DNA from: Pontibacter litorisediminis
GTDB taxonomy: Bacteria > Bacteroidota > Bacteroidia > Cytophagales > Hymenobacteraceae
Length of the DNA: 64,000 nucleotides
NCBI RefSeq assembly: GCF_029360645.1
Contig: NZ_JARDUA010000001.1
Span: 124,001-188,000 of the forward strand
Direction: 5' to 3'
In this document: piece by piece, positions 45,163-53,399 of the stretch
Layout of the letters: each line of letters opens with the position of its first letter
Numbering within the stretch: position 1 is the first letter of the stretch
Notes under the pieces: model-generated
What the model was told of the DNA's origin: nothing
The model's database searches: none
Seen by the model: the letters and a program-made list of their open reading frames with translations, nothing else
Translations under genes and position numbers: made by a program

Positions 45163-46419
45163 ATGAGACCAGCCGGTTTCCCCATAATGCTCTGCGCCTG
45201 TCTGCTTCTCGTTATAGCCGATGTTAGAGCCCAGGCGCCGCTGCAACAGCAGTCGGATACGGTTTACCTCACCACAAACCGCAACAAGATCACGCTTCCT
45301 TTTAAACTCGTGCACAACCTAATTGTGCTGCCGGTCCGGATCAACAACTCTGAGCCCCTCAATTTCATTCTGGATTCGGGCGTAAAGAATACACTCATTA
45401 CGCAGTTATACTTTTCCGATTCCCTTGACTTGAATGGCTCCAACAAGATAAAGATAAGGGGCTTGGGAGAGGGACATACAATAGAGGCGCTCCACAGCAC
45501 CGGTAACAACATGTACATGCCTGGCATCAAAGGCGAAAACCACACAGTATACGTGCTGCTGGAGGAGGTTTTTAACCTTTCGCTGCGGATGGGGATGCCT
45601 GTCCATGGCATAATCGGCTATGATATCTTCAAGAATTTTATCGTGAAGGTTAACTATAGCAACGAGACTTTAACCTTGTACAGGCCAGATTATAAAGTGA
45701 AGAAAAAGCGAAAGGCGGAAGAGTACCCACTGCAGATAGAGGACGCTAAGCCCTACCTTTACGCCACCGTGCGGCAGTACAACGGCGACTCTTTGGACGT
45801 GAAGCTGATTGTGGATACCGGGGCCAGCCACAGCATCTCGCTGTACCTGCCCACGAACGAGCGCCTGGCTTTACCCCCAAAGGTGATGCAGGCTTACCTG
45901 GGAAGAGGGCTGGGAGGTGATATAAATGGTAAAATAGGAAGACTGGAAGGTTTCAAGCTAGGCAAGTACGAGATGGAGAACCTGCCGGCGTCTTACCCCG
46001 ACGAGGAGGCGGTGGAGCTGGCTTTTAACATTGCCGGCCGTAACGGCAACCTTGGATCCGATATTCTGAAGCGCTTTACCGTTATTTTCGACTATCCCCA
46101 CCAGAAGATCACGCTCATCCCGAACCGCCGGTTCAAAGAACCCTTTAACTATAACATGGCGGGTTTCGAGATTAGCACGCCTCTCCCCGGAATCAATTTT
46201 TACACGATCTCAAACGTGGTGGAGGACTCTCCGGCCAAGATGGTGGGCATGCAGCCAGGGGACCAGCTCCTGCACATCAACGGCAAAGACTGTAACGAGC
46301 TGCAGCTGCAGGACCTCCTGAACATGCTCGACAGCAAGCCAGGCCGTAAACTACGCCTCCGCCTGAAGCGGGAACAGGAGATTATTGATGTGGATGTGGT
46401 GCTGCAGAGCCGTATCTGA
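45163..46419 (+). CDS. Exported retropepsin-like aspartyl protease with PDZ domain
   Basis: 418 residues. Signal peptide (about 1-25, ending DVRAQA). Two aspartyl-protease lobes: the first with FILDSGVKNTLIT (DSG), the second with LIVDTGASHSISLYL (DTG). Each lobe has a hydrophobic-Gly partner (IIGYDIFKNF, LGSDILKRF). The C-terminal 90 residues are a PDZ domain (VVEDSPAKMVGMQPGDQLLHINGKDC). It probably cleaves or senses envelope proteins. This architecture is frequent in Bacteroidota; targets are unknown. Confidence 0.86.
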   Translation: MRPAGFPIMLCACLLLVIADVRAQAPLQQQSDTVYLTTNRNKITLPFKLVHNLIVLPVRINNSEPLNFILDSGVKNTLITQLYFSDSLDLNGSNKIKIRGLGEGHTIEALHSTGNNMYMPGIKGENHTVYVLLEEVFNLSLRMGMPVHGIIGYDIFKNFIVKVNYSNETLTLYRPDYKVKKKRKAEEYPLQIEDAKPYLYATVRQYNGDSLDVKLIVDTGASHSISLYLPTNERLALPPKVMQAYLGRGLGGDINGKIGRLEGFKLGKYEMENLPASYPDEEAVELAFNIAGRNGNLGSDILKRFTVIFDYPHQKITLIPNRRFKEPFNYNMAGFEISTPLPGINFYTISNVVEDSPAKMVGMQPGDQLLHINGKDCNELQLQDLLNMLDSKPGRKLRLRLKREQEIIDVDVVLQSRI

Positions 46420-46421
46420 CG

Positions 46422-46718
46422 CTAACGCAGCTGGGTGTTTCCTCCCTGCTGCAGATCCAGGAAAATCTGGAAGAGTAGCAGCAGTACGGCAAAAACGATC
46501 AGTACCAAGGCGACAATGGTGCGTGCTCTCGGAATGGGCTTTACGAACTCCTTTCCCTGTTCATCTACTCCGGTAAGGCGAAGGTCAGAAAGTATGAGAC
46601 CGTTGCCAAAGCTCAGCCAAATGGCAGACATCAGCGCATCTCGTGTGAAAAGGAGTGAGGCTAACCCGACAACAGAGAACAGGATGCCGATCATCACGCG
46701 GATAGAAAGGTTTTTCAT
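46422..46718 (-). CDS. Small membrane protein, unknown
   Basis: 98 residues from the ATG at 46718 (MKNLSIRVMIGILF), preferred over an upstream in-frame ATG at 46742. Two or three hydrophobic segments: VMIGILFSVVGLASLLF, then ALMSAIWLSFGNGLIL and TIVALVLIVFAVLLLLFQIFL. No family recognised. It is convergent with the protease gene, with two bases between stops. Confidence 0.6.
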   Translation of the reverse strand: MKNLSIRVMIGILFSVVGLASLLFTRDALMSAIWLSFGNGLILSDLRLTGVDEQGKEFVKPIPRARTIVALVLIVFAVLLLLFQIFLDLQQGGNTQLR

Positions 46719-46957
46719 GGGAGCAAGTATAAAAGCAGCCACCAGGGCCGTTGCAGCCGCAAGTTACGATTTTTGGCTTACAAGCATATCGGGCCATTGA
46801 AATGGCGGGGATGACCCTGTTTATATTAGAAAATGGTGCGATAGTATGAACTTTTAAATAAAATTGGGCTAAGGGTTGCAAAAATGATTTCTATTGCGAA
46901 ACATTTGTACTGCTAATAAGGGTATAACACGGACCCACATTATACTTAAACATTGAA
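46719..46957. other. Upstream part of the gap before the arginine operon
   Basis: Contains AAGTATAAAA at 46725 and TATACTT at 46941. The stretch 46900-46957 is AT-rich and a likely place for the promoter of the arginine leader, but no clear TTG/TAnnTTTG pair is seen. Confidence 0.3.
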
Positions 46958-47089
46958 ATGAAAAAAAAGCCGCTTTTATCATCTGACATGATAAAACACG
47001 CTCCGGCCACGGAGGGTGCGACTTTTTCTGCCTTTTCAGCGAAGGCAGTTTTGAGGACCATTATCCCTGCAGTCCGCTACAGGCGGTAG
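46958..47089 (+). CDS. Candidate arginine leader peptide (43 codons)
   Basis: A short frame starting ATG AAA AAA AAG and ending RTIIPAVRYRR-stop. Four of the last eleven codons are Arg (AGG, CGC, AGG, CGG), and the last three sit inside the terminator-like hairpin at 47069-47100. An internal ATG at 46988 would give 33 codons. It precedes the arginine operon by about 180 bases. The layout suggests classical ribosome-mediated attenuation, but no homology supports translation. Confidence 0.4.
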   Translation: MKKKPLLSSDMIKHAPATEGATFSAFSAKAVLRTIIPAVRYRR

Positions 47090-47100
47090 CCTGCGTTTTT
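47069..47100 (+). promoter_or_regulatory. Candidate transcription attenuator of the arginine operon
   Basis: GCAG/CTGC and GCTAC/GTAGC form a nine-pair stem with a three-base bulge (47069-47094), followed by GTTTTT. A second hairpin, GACTGCC-TATGC-GGTAGTC, is at 47104-47122. GGCAGT at 47044-47049 could pair with ACTGCC at 47105-47110 as an alternative fold. Confidence 0.4.
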
Positions 47101-47269
47101 CCCGACTGCCTATGCGGTAGTCATTCCCCAATCATTTATTGCATCACGATCTATAGCTGTCCGGCTCAGGCCTGAGGCGCTGTTTCGCTGCATTCATTTT
47201 GTTTCCGGTTAATTTTTAACAAGCTGATTTTTAGCTGTGCCCAAGCAGCATGGCTATACTTTTCTACCA

Positions 47270-47956
47270 ATGGATCAACCCACTTTCATCGTGACGGTTG
47301 CCCAAGGGCAACATATTATCCATGCCTTGCAGATCTGCAACGAGATGGAATCGTCGGCTAAGGCGCGCGGCACCGGCATTGCCAAGCGCTCTCCGGATTA
47401 TATTGCCCAGAAGATGCTGGAGGGCAAGGCGGTGATCGCCCTGCACCAGGACGGCACCTGGGCCGGCTTCTGCTACATCGAGACCTGGGGACACGGCAAG
47501 TATGTGGCCAACTCGGGGCTTATCGTGTCGCCGGAGCTGCGCAAAAGCGGGCTGGCGCGCCAGATCAAGCAGAAGATCTTCGAACTGTCGCGCACAAAGT
47601 ACCCCGACGCTAAGATTTTCGGCCTGACCACAGCTTTGGCCGTGATGCGCATCAACTCCGGCCTGGGCTACACGCCAGTGACGTATTCTGAGCTCACCGA
47701 CGACGAGGAGTTCTGGAAAGGATGCCGCAGCTGCGTGAACTTCGAGATCCTGCAAAGTAAAAACCGCACCAACTGCCTTTGCACCGCCATGTTGTATGAC
47801 CCGGCCAAGGAGAAAGACTTTATGGCGCTGCCGGTAGTGGAGAAGAAGCCCGCACCAAAGCAAAGCAGCGTGAACGAGCGCTGGCTGCGCCATCGGCAGA
47901 AGCCGGGGCAGCAGCCGGGGTTCAATACGCCCGAAATGAGCACTGTACAAGTATAA
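47270..47956 (+). CDS. GNAT acyltransferase heading the arginine operon (ArgA-like)
   Basis: 228 residues from the ATG at 47270 (MDQPTFIVTVAQGQ); a GTG 33 bases upstream is possible. GNAT core: AVIALHQDGTWAGFCYIETWG, SGLIVSPELRKSGLARQIKQKIF, ALAVMRINSGLGYTPVTY. A C-terminal extension has four Cys in GCRSC and NCLC, suggesting a metal site. A similar GNAT heads arginine operons in Bacteroides, so it probably makes the N-acylated glutamate (acetyl or, given the ArgF' below, succinyl) that starts the pathway. The stop codon is part of AAGTATAA. Confidence 0.75.
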   Translation: MDQPTFIVTVAQGQHIIHALQICNEMESSAKARGTGIAKRSPDYIAQKMLEGKAVIALHQDGTWAGFCYIETWGHGKYVANSGLIVSPELRKSGLARQIKQKIFELSRTKYPDAKIFGLTTALAVMRINSGLGYTPVTYSELTDDEEFWKGCRSCVNFEILQSKNRTNCLCTAMLYDPAKEKDFMALPVVEKKPAPKQSSVNERWLRHRQKPGQQPGFNTPEMSTVQV

Positions 47957-47984
47957 TCGCATCATCAGCAAGTATAAATACGAC

Positions 47985-49187
47985 ATGAAGAAAGTAGTTT
48001 TAGCCTTTAGCGGCGGCCTCGACACCTCCTACTGCGCCATTTACCTGGCTCAGGAGCTCGGCCTGGAAGTATACTCAGCCATTGTAGACACAGGCGGTTT
48101 CTCTGAGGAGGAACTGAGAGAGATTGAGCGCAGGGCCTATGCCATGGGCGTAAAACAGCACACCCACCTGAACGAGACGGAGCACTTCTACAAAAGCTGC
48201 ATCCGCTACCTGGTGTTTGGCAACATCCTCAAAAATAACACCTACCCGCTTAGCGTGAGCGCCGAGCGCGTAACACAGGCCATTGCCATTGCCAACCATG
48301 CTAAAGCCGTTGGCGCAGATTATGTGGCCCACGGCAGCACGGGCGCCGGAAACGACCAGGTGCGCTTCGACATGGTCTTCCAGGCGCTGATCCCGGAGGT
48401 GGAAATCATCACCCCAATTCGCGATAAACGGCTTTCGCGCGAGGAGGAGATCGCCTACCTGAAGGAGCATGGCGTGGAAATGGACTTCCAGAAGGCGCAG
48501 TACTCCATCAACAAAGGCATCTGGGGAACATCCGTGGGCGGCAAGGAGACTCTGACCTCGCACCTGCCGCTGCCGGAGGAGGCGTACCCCACGCAGCTGA
48601 GCAAAACCGAGCCGGAGCGCGTGACTTTATACTTTGAGGAGGGCGAGCTAAAAGGCGTAAACGAGAAGACATTCGAGCATCCGGTACAGGCCATCCAGCA
48701 CCTGCAGGAACTGGCCGCGCCGTTTGCCATTGGCCGCGACATCCACGTAGGCGATACCATTATCGGCATTAAAGGCCGCGTAGGGTTTGAGGCGGCTGCC
48801 CCGATGGTGATCATCAAGGCGCACCACTTGCTGGAGAAACACGTGCTGACCAAGTGGCAACTTTACTGGAAAGATCAGCTGTCGGCCTGGTATGGCAACT
48901 GGCTGCACGAAGGGCAGCTGCTGGATCCGACGATGCGCGACATCGAGGCCTTTTTGGAGAGTACCCAGCAGAACGTGACGGGCAAAGTGTTCGTGCAGCT
49001 GGCTCCTTACCACTTCCAGGTAGAGGGCATCGAGAGTGCACACGACCTGATGAGCGACAAGTTCGGCAGCTACGGCGAGATGAACCGCGCCTGGACCTCT
49101 GACGACGTGAAGGGCTTTGCCAAGATATTCGGCAATCAAACCAAGCTGTACCACACGGTAAACAACACAGCAGAATGGGCGGACTAA
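47985..49187 (+). CDS. argG: Argininosuccinate synthase
   Basis: A 400-residue ATP-dependent ligase joining citrulline and aspartate. The ATP pyrophosphatase loop AFSGGLDTSYC is at residues 6-16; GADYVAHGSTGAGNDQVRFD and NKGIWGTSVGG follow. Full length. Its last 13 bases overlap argC. Second gene of the arginine operon, preceded by AAGTATAAA at 47970. Confidence 0.97.
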   Translation: MKKVVLAFSGGLDTSYCAIYLAQELGLEVYSAIVDTGGFSEEELREIERRAYAMGVKQHTHLNETEHFYKSCIRYLVFGNILKNNTYPLSVSAERVTQAIAIANHAKAVGADYVAHGSTGAGNDQVRFDMVFQALIPEVEIITPIRDKRLSREEEIAYLKEHGVEMDFQKAQYSINKGIWGTSVGGKETLTSHLPLPEEAYPTQLSKTEPERVTLYFEEGELKGVNEKTFEHPVQAIQHLQELAAPFAIGRDIHVGDTIIGIKGRVGFEAAAPMVIIKAHHLLEKHVLTKWQLYWKDQLSAWYGNWLHEGQLLDPTMRDIEAFLESTQQNVTGKVFVQLAPYHFQVEGIESAHDLMSDKFGSYGEMNRAWTSDDVKGFAKIFGNQTKLYHTVNNTAEWAD

Positions 49188-50179
49188 GTATAAAAGCAGG
49201 CATTGTGGGCGGCGCGGGCTACACCGGCGGCGAGCTGCTGCGCCTGCTCCTTCATCACCCCAACGTAGAGATTGCCTTTGTGCACAGCAACAGCCAGGCG
49301 GGTAAGCCGGTGTACGACACGCACACAGACCTGCTCGGCGATACGGAGCTATACTTTACCGATGAGCTGCAGCAGGACGTGGATGTGTTGTTCCTGTGCG
49401 TAGGGCATGGTGCTGCGAAACAGTTTCTGGAGGCATCACAGCTGCCGTCAAGTATAAAAATCATCGACCTGAGCCAGGATTTCCGCTGGAATGAAAGCTT
49501 AAAAAAGGCGGTGGTAAGCGGTTGTGGGAGAGACTTTGTATACGGATTGCCGGAGTTGCAGCGCGAAAGTATAAAACAGGCACAGAATATCGCGAACCCC
49601 GGCTGCTTTGCCACGGCTATACAACTGGCGCTGCTGCCACTGGCGCAGCAAAACCTGCTGACAGAGGAGGTGCATGTTAGCGGCATCACGGGCAGCACCG
49701 GGGCGGGGCAAAGCCTGAGTGCCACCTCGCACTACAGCTGGCGCAGCGCGAACATCTCTAACTACAAAGTTTTGACCCACCAGCACCTGCACGAGATCCG
49801 TCGCACCCTGCAGGGCCTGCAGCAGCAGGAGCTGCCAGGCATCAACTTTGTACCCTATCGTGGGCCCTTTACCCGCGGCATCCTGTGTACCAGCTACACC
49901 CGCTGTGAGCTAAGCAAGGCTGAGGCCGAGGATTTGTATAACAACTATTACAGCAGCCATCCGTTCGTGAGCATCAGCAAAAACACTCCGGACCTGAAGC
50001 AGGTAGTGAATACGAACAAATGCCTGCTGCACCTGCAGAAGGAAGGAGACTACCTGGTCATCACCAGTTTAATAGATAACCTGCTGAAAGGAGCCAGTGG
50101 CCAGGCCGTGCAAAACATGAACCTTTTGTTCGGGCTGGAGGAACAGGCGGGGCTCAGGTTAAAAGCCGCAGCCTTTTAG
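49175..50179 (+). CDS. argC: N-acyl-gamma-glutamyl-phosphate reductase
   Basis: A 334-residue NADPH enzyme. The Rossmann start AGIVGGAGYTGGELLRLLLHHP is at about residues 7-28, and the catalytic Cys lies in NIANPGCFATAIQLALLPL (about 143). GITGSTGAGQSLSATSHYSW is conserved. The N-terminal MGGLSIKAG is encoded across the argG stop, with AAGTATAAAA writing Ser-Ile-Lys; the same word writes Ser-Ile-Lys twice more in this gene. Confidence 0.96.
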   Translation: MGGLSIKAGIVGGAGYTGGELLRLLLHHPNVEIAFVHSNSQAGKPVYDTHTDLLGDTELYFTDELQQDVDVLFLCVGHGAAKQFLEASQLPSSIKIIDLSQDFRWNESLKKAVVSGCGRDFVYGLPELQRESIKQAQNIANPGCFATAIQLALLPLAQQNLLTEEVHVSGITGSTGAGQSLSATSHYSWRSANISNYKVLTHQHLHEIRRTLQGLQQQELPGINFVPYRGPFTRGILCTSYTRCELSKAEAEDLYNNYYSSHPFVSISKNTPDLKQVVNTNKCLLHLQKEGDYLVITSLIDNLLKGASGQAVQNMNLLFGLEEQAGLRLKAAAF

Positions 50180-50330
50180 CATCGATGATCGTTGCTCGTT
50201 AGTAGTTTGCCGATTTAACTAACAGGCCCGAACAACAATTTAACTACACAACCATAAGCAGTTACCTATATGTACGTGAAGTATTTTCTCTATTGTTTAA
50301 CTTCTTACATCTAATTCTATTCCATAGATC

Positions 50331-51485
50331 ATGAACGTATTTGATGTTTATCCGCTCTTCGATATTACGCCCGTTCGGGCACAAGGCGCCTACGTCTGGG
50401 ACGACAAAGGCAATCGATACCTTGACCTCTATGGCGGCCACGCCGTTATCTCCATTGGGCACAGCCACCCGCACTACGTGAAGCGCATCGCGCGCCAGCT
50501 CTACGACATCGGCTTTTACTCAAACTCGGTCCAGATTCCCATGCAACAGGAGCTGGCTGATAAACTTGGGGAGCTAAGTGGCTATGAGGACTACAGCCTC
50601 TTCCTGTGCAACTCCGGAGCCGAGGCCAACGAGAACGCCCTGAAGCTGGCCTCCTTCCATACCGGCCGCAAGAAAGTCATCGCTTTTAAAGGAGCTTTCC
50701 ATGGGCGCACTTCTGCAGCCGTTGCGGCTACGGATGACGAGAAGATACAGGCACCGATCAACAAGACGGATAACATCATTTTTCTGCCACTAAACGACCT
50801 GTCAGCATTTAGTAATGCGCTGCAGGAGCACGGTGCAGAGCTGGCCGCTGTTATTGTGGAAGGCATACAGGGCGTAGGGGGCGTACAGGTGCCCGAGCCA
50901 GCCTTCCTGAAGGCACTGGCAGCCGGCTGTGAGAAGGTTGGCGCGCTGCTGATCCTGGATGAGGTACAGTCGGGCTACGGCCGCTCCGGTAAATTTTTTG
51001 CCCACCAGCATGCCGACGTAAAGCCGCACCTCATTACCACCGCTAAAGGCATGGGCAATGGTTTTCCGGTGGCCGGTGTGCTCGTCAGCCCGACCATAGA
51101 AGCGAAGCATGGTATGCTGGGGACAACCTTCGGCGGCAACTACCTGGCCTGTGCGGCGGCGCTCGCGGTGTTGGAAGTGATAAAGGAGGAGAATTTGATG
51201 GAGAACGCCCAGCATATGGGGCAGCGCCTGATGCAGGAGCTACGCCAGTTGCCCGGTGTAAAAGAGGTAAGAGGGCAAGGGCTGATGATTGGTGTGGAGT
51301 TGGACAAGCCCTGCGCCCCTATTCGCAAGCAGCTGCTCGGCGAGCACCAGGTTTTTACCGGGTCATCCTCAGATAAGAATACGCTTCGCCTGTTGCCGCC
51401 ACTCTGCATTGGCATGCGCGAAGTAGAAAAATTCCTGGAGGCTTTCGAAGCTATCCTTTATCAAAACGAACCACAAGCCATCTAA
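50331..51485 (+). CDS. argD: N-acylornithine aminotransferase
   Basis: A 384-residue class III PLP aminotransferase. NSGAEANENALKLASFHTGRKK, then ILDEVQSGYGRSGKFFAHQ and the PLP lysine in TTAKGMGNGFPVAGVLVS (about 240). In this operon it should make N-acylornithine, probably the succinyl form. The 151-base gap after argC is the largest before argF' and is AT-rich near the start; no regulatory motif is recognised. Its stop shares one base with the argF' start (TAATG). Confidence 0.95.
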   Translation: MNVFDVYPLFDITPVRAQGAYVWDDKGNRYLDLYGGHAVISIGHSHPHYVKRIARQLYDIGFYSNSVQIPMQQELADKLGELSGYEDYSLFLCNSGAEANENALKLASFHTGRKKVIAFKGAFHGRTSAAVAATDDEKIQAPINKTDNIIFLPLNDLSAFSNALQEHGAELAAVIVEGIQGVGGVQVPEPAFLKALAAGCEKVGALLILDEVQSGYGRSGKFFAHQHADVKPHLITTAKGMGNGFPVAGVLVSPTIEAKHGMLGTTFGGNYLACAAALAVLEVIKEENLMENAQHMGQRLMQELRQLPGVKEVRGQGLMIGVELDKPCAPIRKQLLGEHQVFTGSSSDKNTLRLLPPLCIGMREVEKFLEAFEAILYQNEPQAI

Positions 51486-52435
51486 TGAAAAAATATACCT
51501 CGGTGCACGATGTAGCCGACCTAAACCAGCTGGTAGAGGAGGCGCAGCACCTGAAAAAGAACCCTTACAAGTATAAAACCCTCGGCGAGAACAAAACGCT
51601 GGGCCTGATTTTCCTGAACCCCAGTTTGCGCACGCGCCTGAGCACGCAGAAAGCCGGACAGAACTTGGGCATGAACGTGATCGTGATGAACCTGGACAAG
51701 GAAGGCTGGGCGCTGGAGACGCAGGAAGGGGCGATCATGAACGGCAGCACGGTGGAGCACATTAAGGAAGCTGCCGCCGTGATGGGGGAGTACTGCGATA
51801 TTATCGGCATTCGCTCTTTCCCGAAACTGCAGAACCGCGAGGAGGATTATAACGAGGAGCTGCTGGGTCAGTTTATCAAGTACAGCCAAAAGCCAATCGT
51901 GAGCCTGGAGTCGGCTACGCGCCACCCGCTGCAGAGCCTGGCGGACCTGCTGACGATCAAGGAAAATGCCGTAGCCGGCAAGCGCCCGAAAGTGGTGCTA
52001 AGCTGGGCGCCGCACATCAAACCTATTCCGCAGTGCGTGGCCAACTCCTTTGCCGAATGGATGGGGCAGGCCGATGTGGAGTTGGTGATCACACACCCGA
52101 AAGGCTATGAACTGGCCGATGAGTTCACCAAGAATGCCACGGTTACCACTAACCAGCAGGAGGCGCTAAAGGGGGCAGATTTTGTGTATGTGAAAAACTG
52201 GTCGAGCTACACGGAGTATGGAAAAGTATTGACCGACGGCGAAGGCTGGATGCTGACAAACGAGAAACTGCAGGTGTCGAATAATGCCAAGGTGATGCAC
52301 TGCCTGCCGGTGCGCCGGAACGTGGAGCTCAGCGATGAGATTCTGGACGGGCCGAACTCGCTGGTGCTGGAGCAGGCCAATAACCGCACCTACGCGGCCC
52401 AGGCTGTGCTCAAGCGCATGCTGGAAGCTTTGTAA
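51485..52435 (+). CDS. argF': N-succinylornithine carbamoyltransferase (ArgF')
   Basis: A 316-residue transcarbamylase colinear with Bacteroides fragilis ArgF'. SLRTR (47-51) binds carbamoyl phosphate; ATRHPLQSLADL and MHCLPVRRN are conserved. Residue 90, in MNGSTVEH, is Val. The published specificity switch is Glu92 in the Xanthomonas acetylornithine enzyme and Pro90 in the Bacteroides succinylornithine enzyme; the E92V mutant of the former gains succinylornithine activity. Val90 therefore predicts N-succinylornithine as substrate. The product would be N-succinylcitrulline, to be cleaved by ArgE. Confidence 0.9.
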   Translation: MKKYTSVHDVADLNQLVEEAQHLKKNPYKYKTLGENKTLGLIFLNPSLRTRLSTQKAGQNLGMNVIVMNLDKEGWALETQEGAIMNGSTVEHIKEAAAVMGEYCDIIGIRSFPKLQNREEDYNEELLGQFIKYSQKPIVSLESATRHPLQSLADLLTIKENAVAGKRPKVVLSWAPHIKPIPQCVANSFAEWMGQADVELVITHPKGYELADEFTKNATVTTNQQEALKGADFVYVKNWSSYTEYGKVLTDGEGWMLTNEKLQVSNNAKVMHCLPVRRNVELSDEILDGPNSLVLEQANNRTYAAQAVLKRMLEAL

Positions 52436-52444
52436 GAGACAATA

Positions 52445-52602
52445 GACAAAAGAGCTTGTGACAAAAGACCAATTATTCATTAATGGCTATCTTTTGTCCT
52501 TTGTCACAAGCTCTTTTGTCTTCTTACATGGTCTTTTGTCTTCTTACATGGTCTTTTGTCTTCTTACATGGTCTTTTGTCTTTTGTCACAAGTTCCTTTG
52601 TC
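52445..52602. repeat. Inverted and tandem repeats between argF' and argB
   Basis: A perfect 20-base inverted repeat (52445-52464 with 52501-52520) is separated by 36 bases. It is followed by three exact 20-base tandem copies of TTCTTACATGGTCTTTTGTC (52521-52580) and a degenerate copy of the right arm (52581-52602). All are built on CTTTTGTC. The block fills the 175-base gap inside the operon. Confidence 0.85.
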
Positions 52603-52610
52603 ATAACACA

Positions 52611-53399
52611 ATGATTATAGTAAAAATAGGCGGCAACATTCTGGATAACCCGGCGCGGCTGCAAGCGTTTTTGATTGATTTCGCGCAGCTGCGGGGCCCG
52701 AAACTGCTGGTGCATGGCGGGGGCAAAATTGCCTCTGCCTTTGGCCAGCGGCTGGGCATTACTCCAAAGATGGTGGAAGGCCGCCGCATTACGGATGCCG
52801 AGACACTGGAGCTGGTAACCATGGTGTACGGTGGTCTGGTGAACAAACAGGTTGTGGCGAAGCTGCAGGCGCTGGGCTGCAACGCCATCGGCCTTACCGG
52901 GGCCGACGGCAACATCATTCCGGCACAAAAACGCCCTGTTAAAACCATAGACTACGGTTTTGCCGGCGACGTGGCCGGACCGGAAAGTATCAACGTGCCC
53001 GCGCTGGAGGCTGTTGTAGAAGCTGGCCTTACGCCTGTTTTTGCCCCACTTACGCATGATACCCAGGGCAGCATGCTCAACACCAACGCCGATACTATTG
53101 CCTCGGTGCTGGCTACGGCCTTAGCTCCAAAGTATAAAGTACAACTGGTATACTGCTTCGAGAAGAAAGGCGTGCTGCAAAACGCCGAAGATGATGCCTC
53201 TGTAATCCCACACATCAACCTGGGCAAGTATAAAACCCTGAAAGAGGATGGCGTAGTAAATGCAGGCATGGTACCGAAACTGGATAATGCCTTTGCCGCC
53301 CTGCAGCAGGGTGTGGCGCAGGTGCTGATCTGCGAGGCAGAGGCGCTGACAAATATAAATACTGCCCACTACAGCGGCACGACCCTACACCTTACCTGA
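52611..53399 (+). CDS. argB: N-acylglutamate kinase
   Basis: 262 residues from the ATG at 52611 (MIIVKIGGNILDNP). The frame is open upstream to 52458, but that part is only the translated repeat block. KIGGNIL, LLVHGGGKIASAF, GLTGADGNI and NTNADTIASVLA are amino-acid kinase motifs. It phosphorylates N-acetyl- or N-succinyl-glutamate. Its stop overlaps the argE start by one base (TGATG). Confidence 0.95.
   Translation: MIIVKIGGNILDNPARLQAFLIDFAQLRGPKLLVHGGGKIASAFGQRLGITPKMVEGRRITDAETLELVTMVYGGLVNKQVVAKLQALGCNAIGLTGADGNIIPAQKRPVKTIDYGFAGDVAGPESINVPALEAVVEAGLTPVFAPLTHDTQGSMLNTNADTIASVLATALAPKYKVQLVYCFEKKGVLQNAEDDASVIPHINLGKYKTLKEDGVVNAGMVPKLDNAFAALQQGVAQVLICEAEALTNINTAHYSGTTLHLT

Noticed and set aside
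47165..47176. Palindrome CTCAGGCCTGAG upstream of the arginine operon as an ArgR operator
   Set aside because: It does not resemble known AT-rich ARG boxes, and a single 12-base palindrome is weak evidence.
52521..52580. CRISPR-like array (three 20-base repeats)
   Set aside because: The units are directly adjacent with no spacers, and no cas gene is present; it is a plain tandem repeat.
52458..52610. N-terminal extension of ArgB by 51 residues
   Set aside because: The extra residues only translate the CTTTTGTC repeat block; the conserved kinase start MIIVKIGGN is at 52611.
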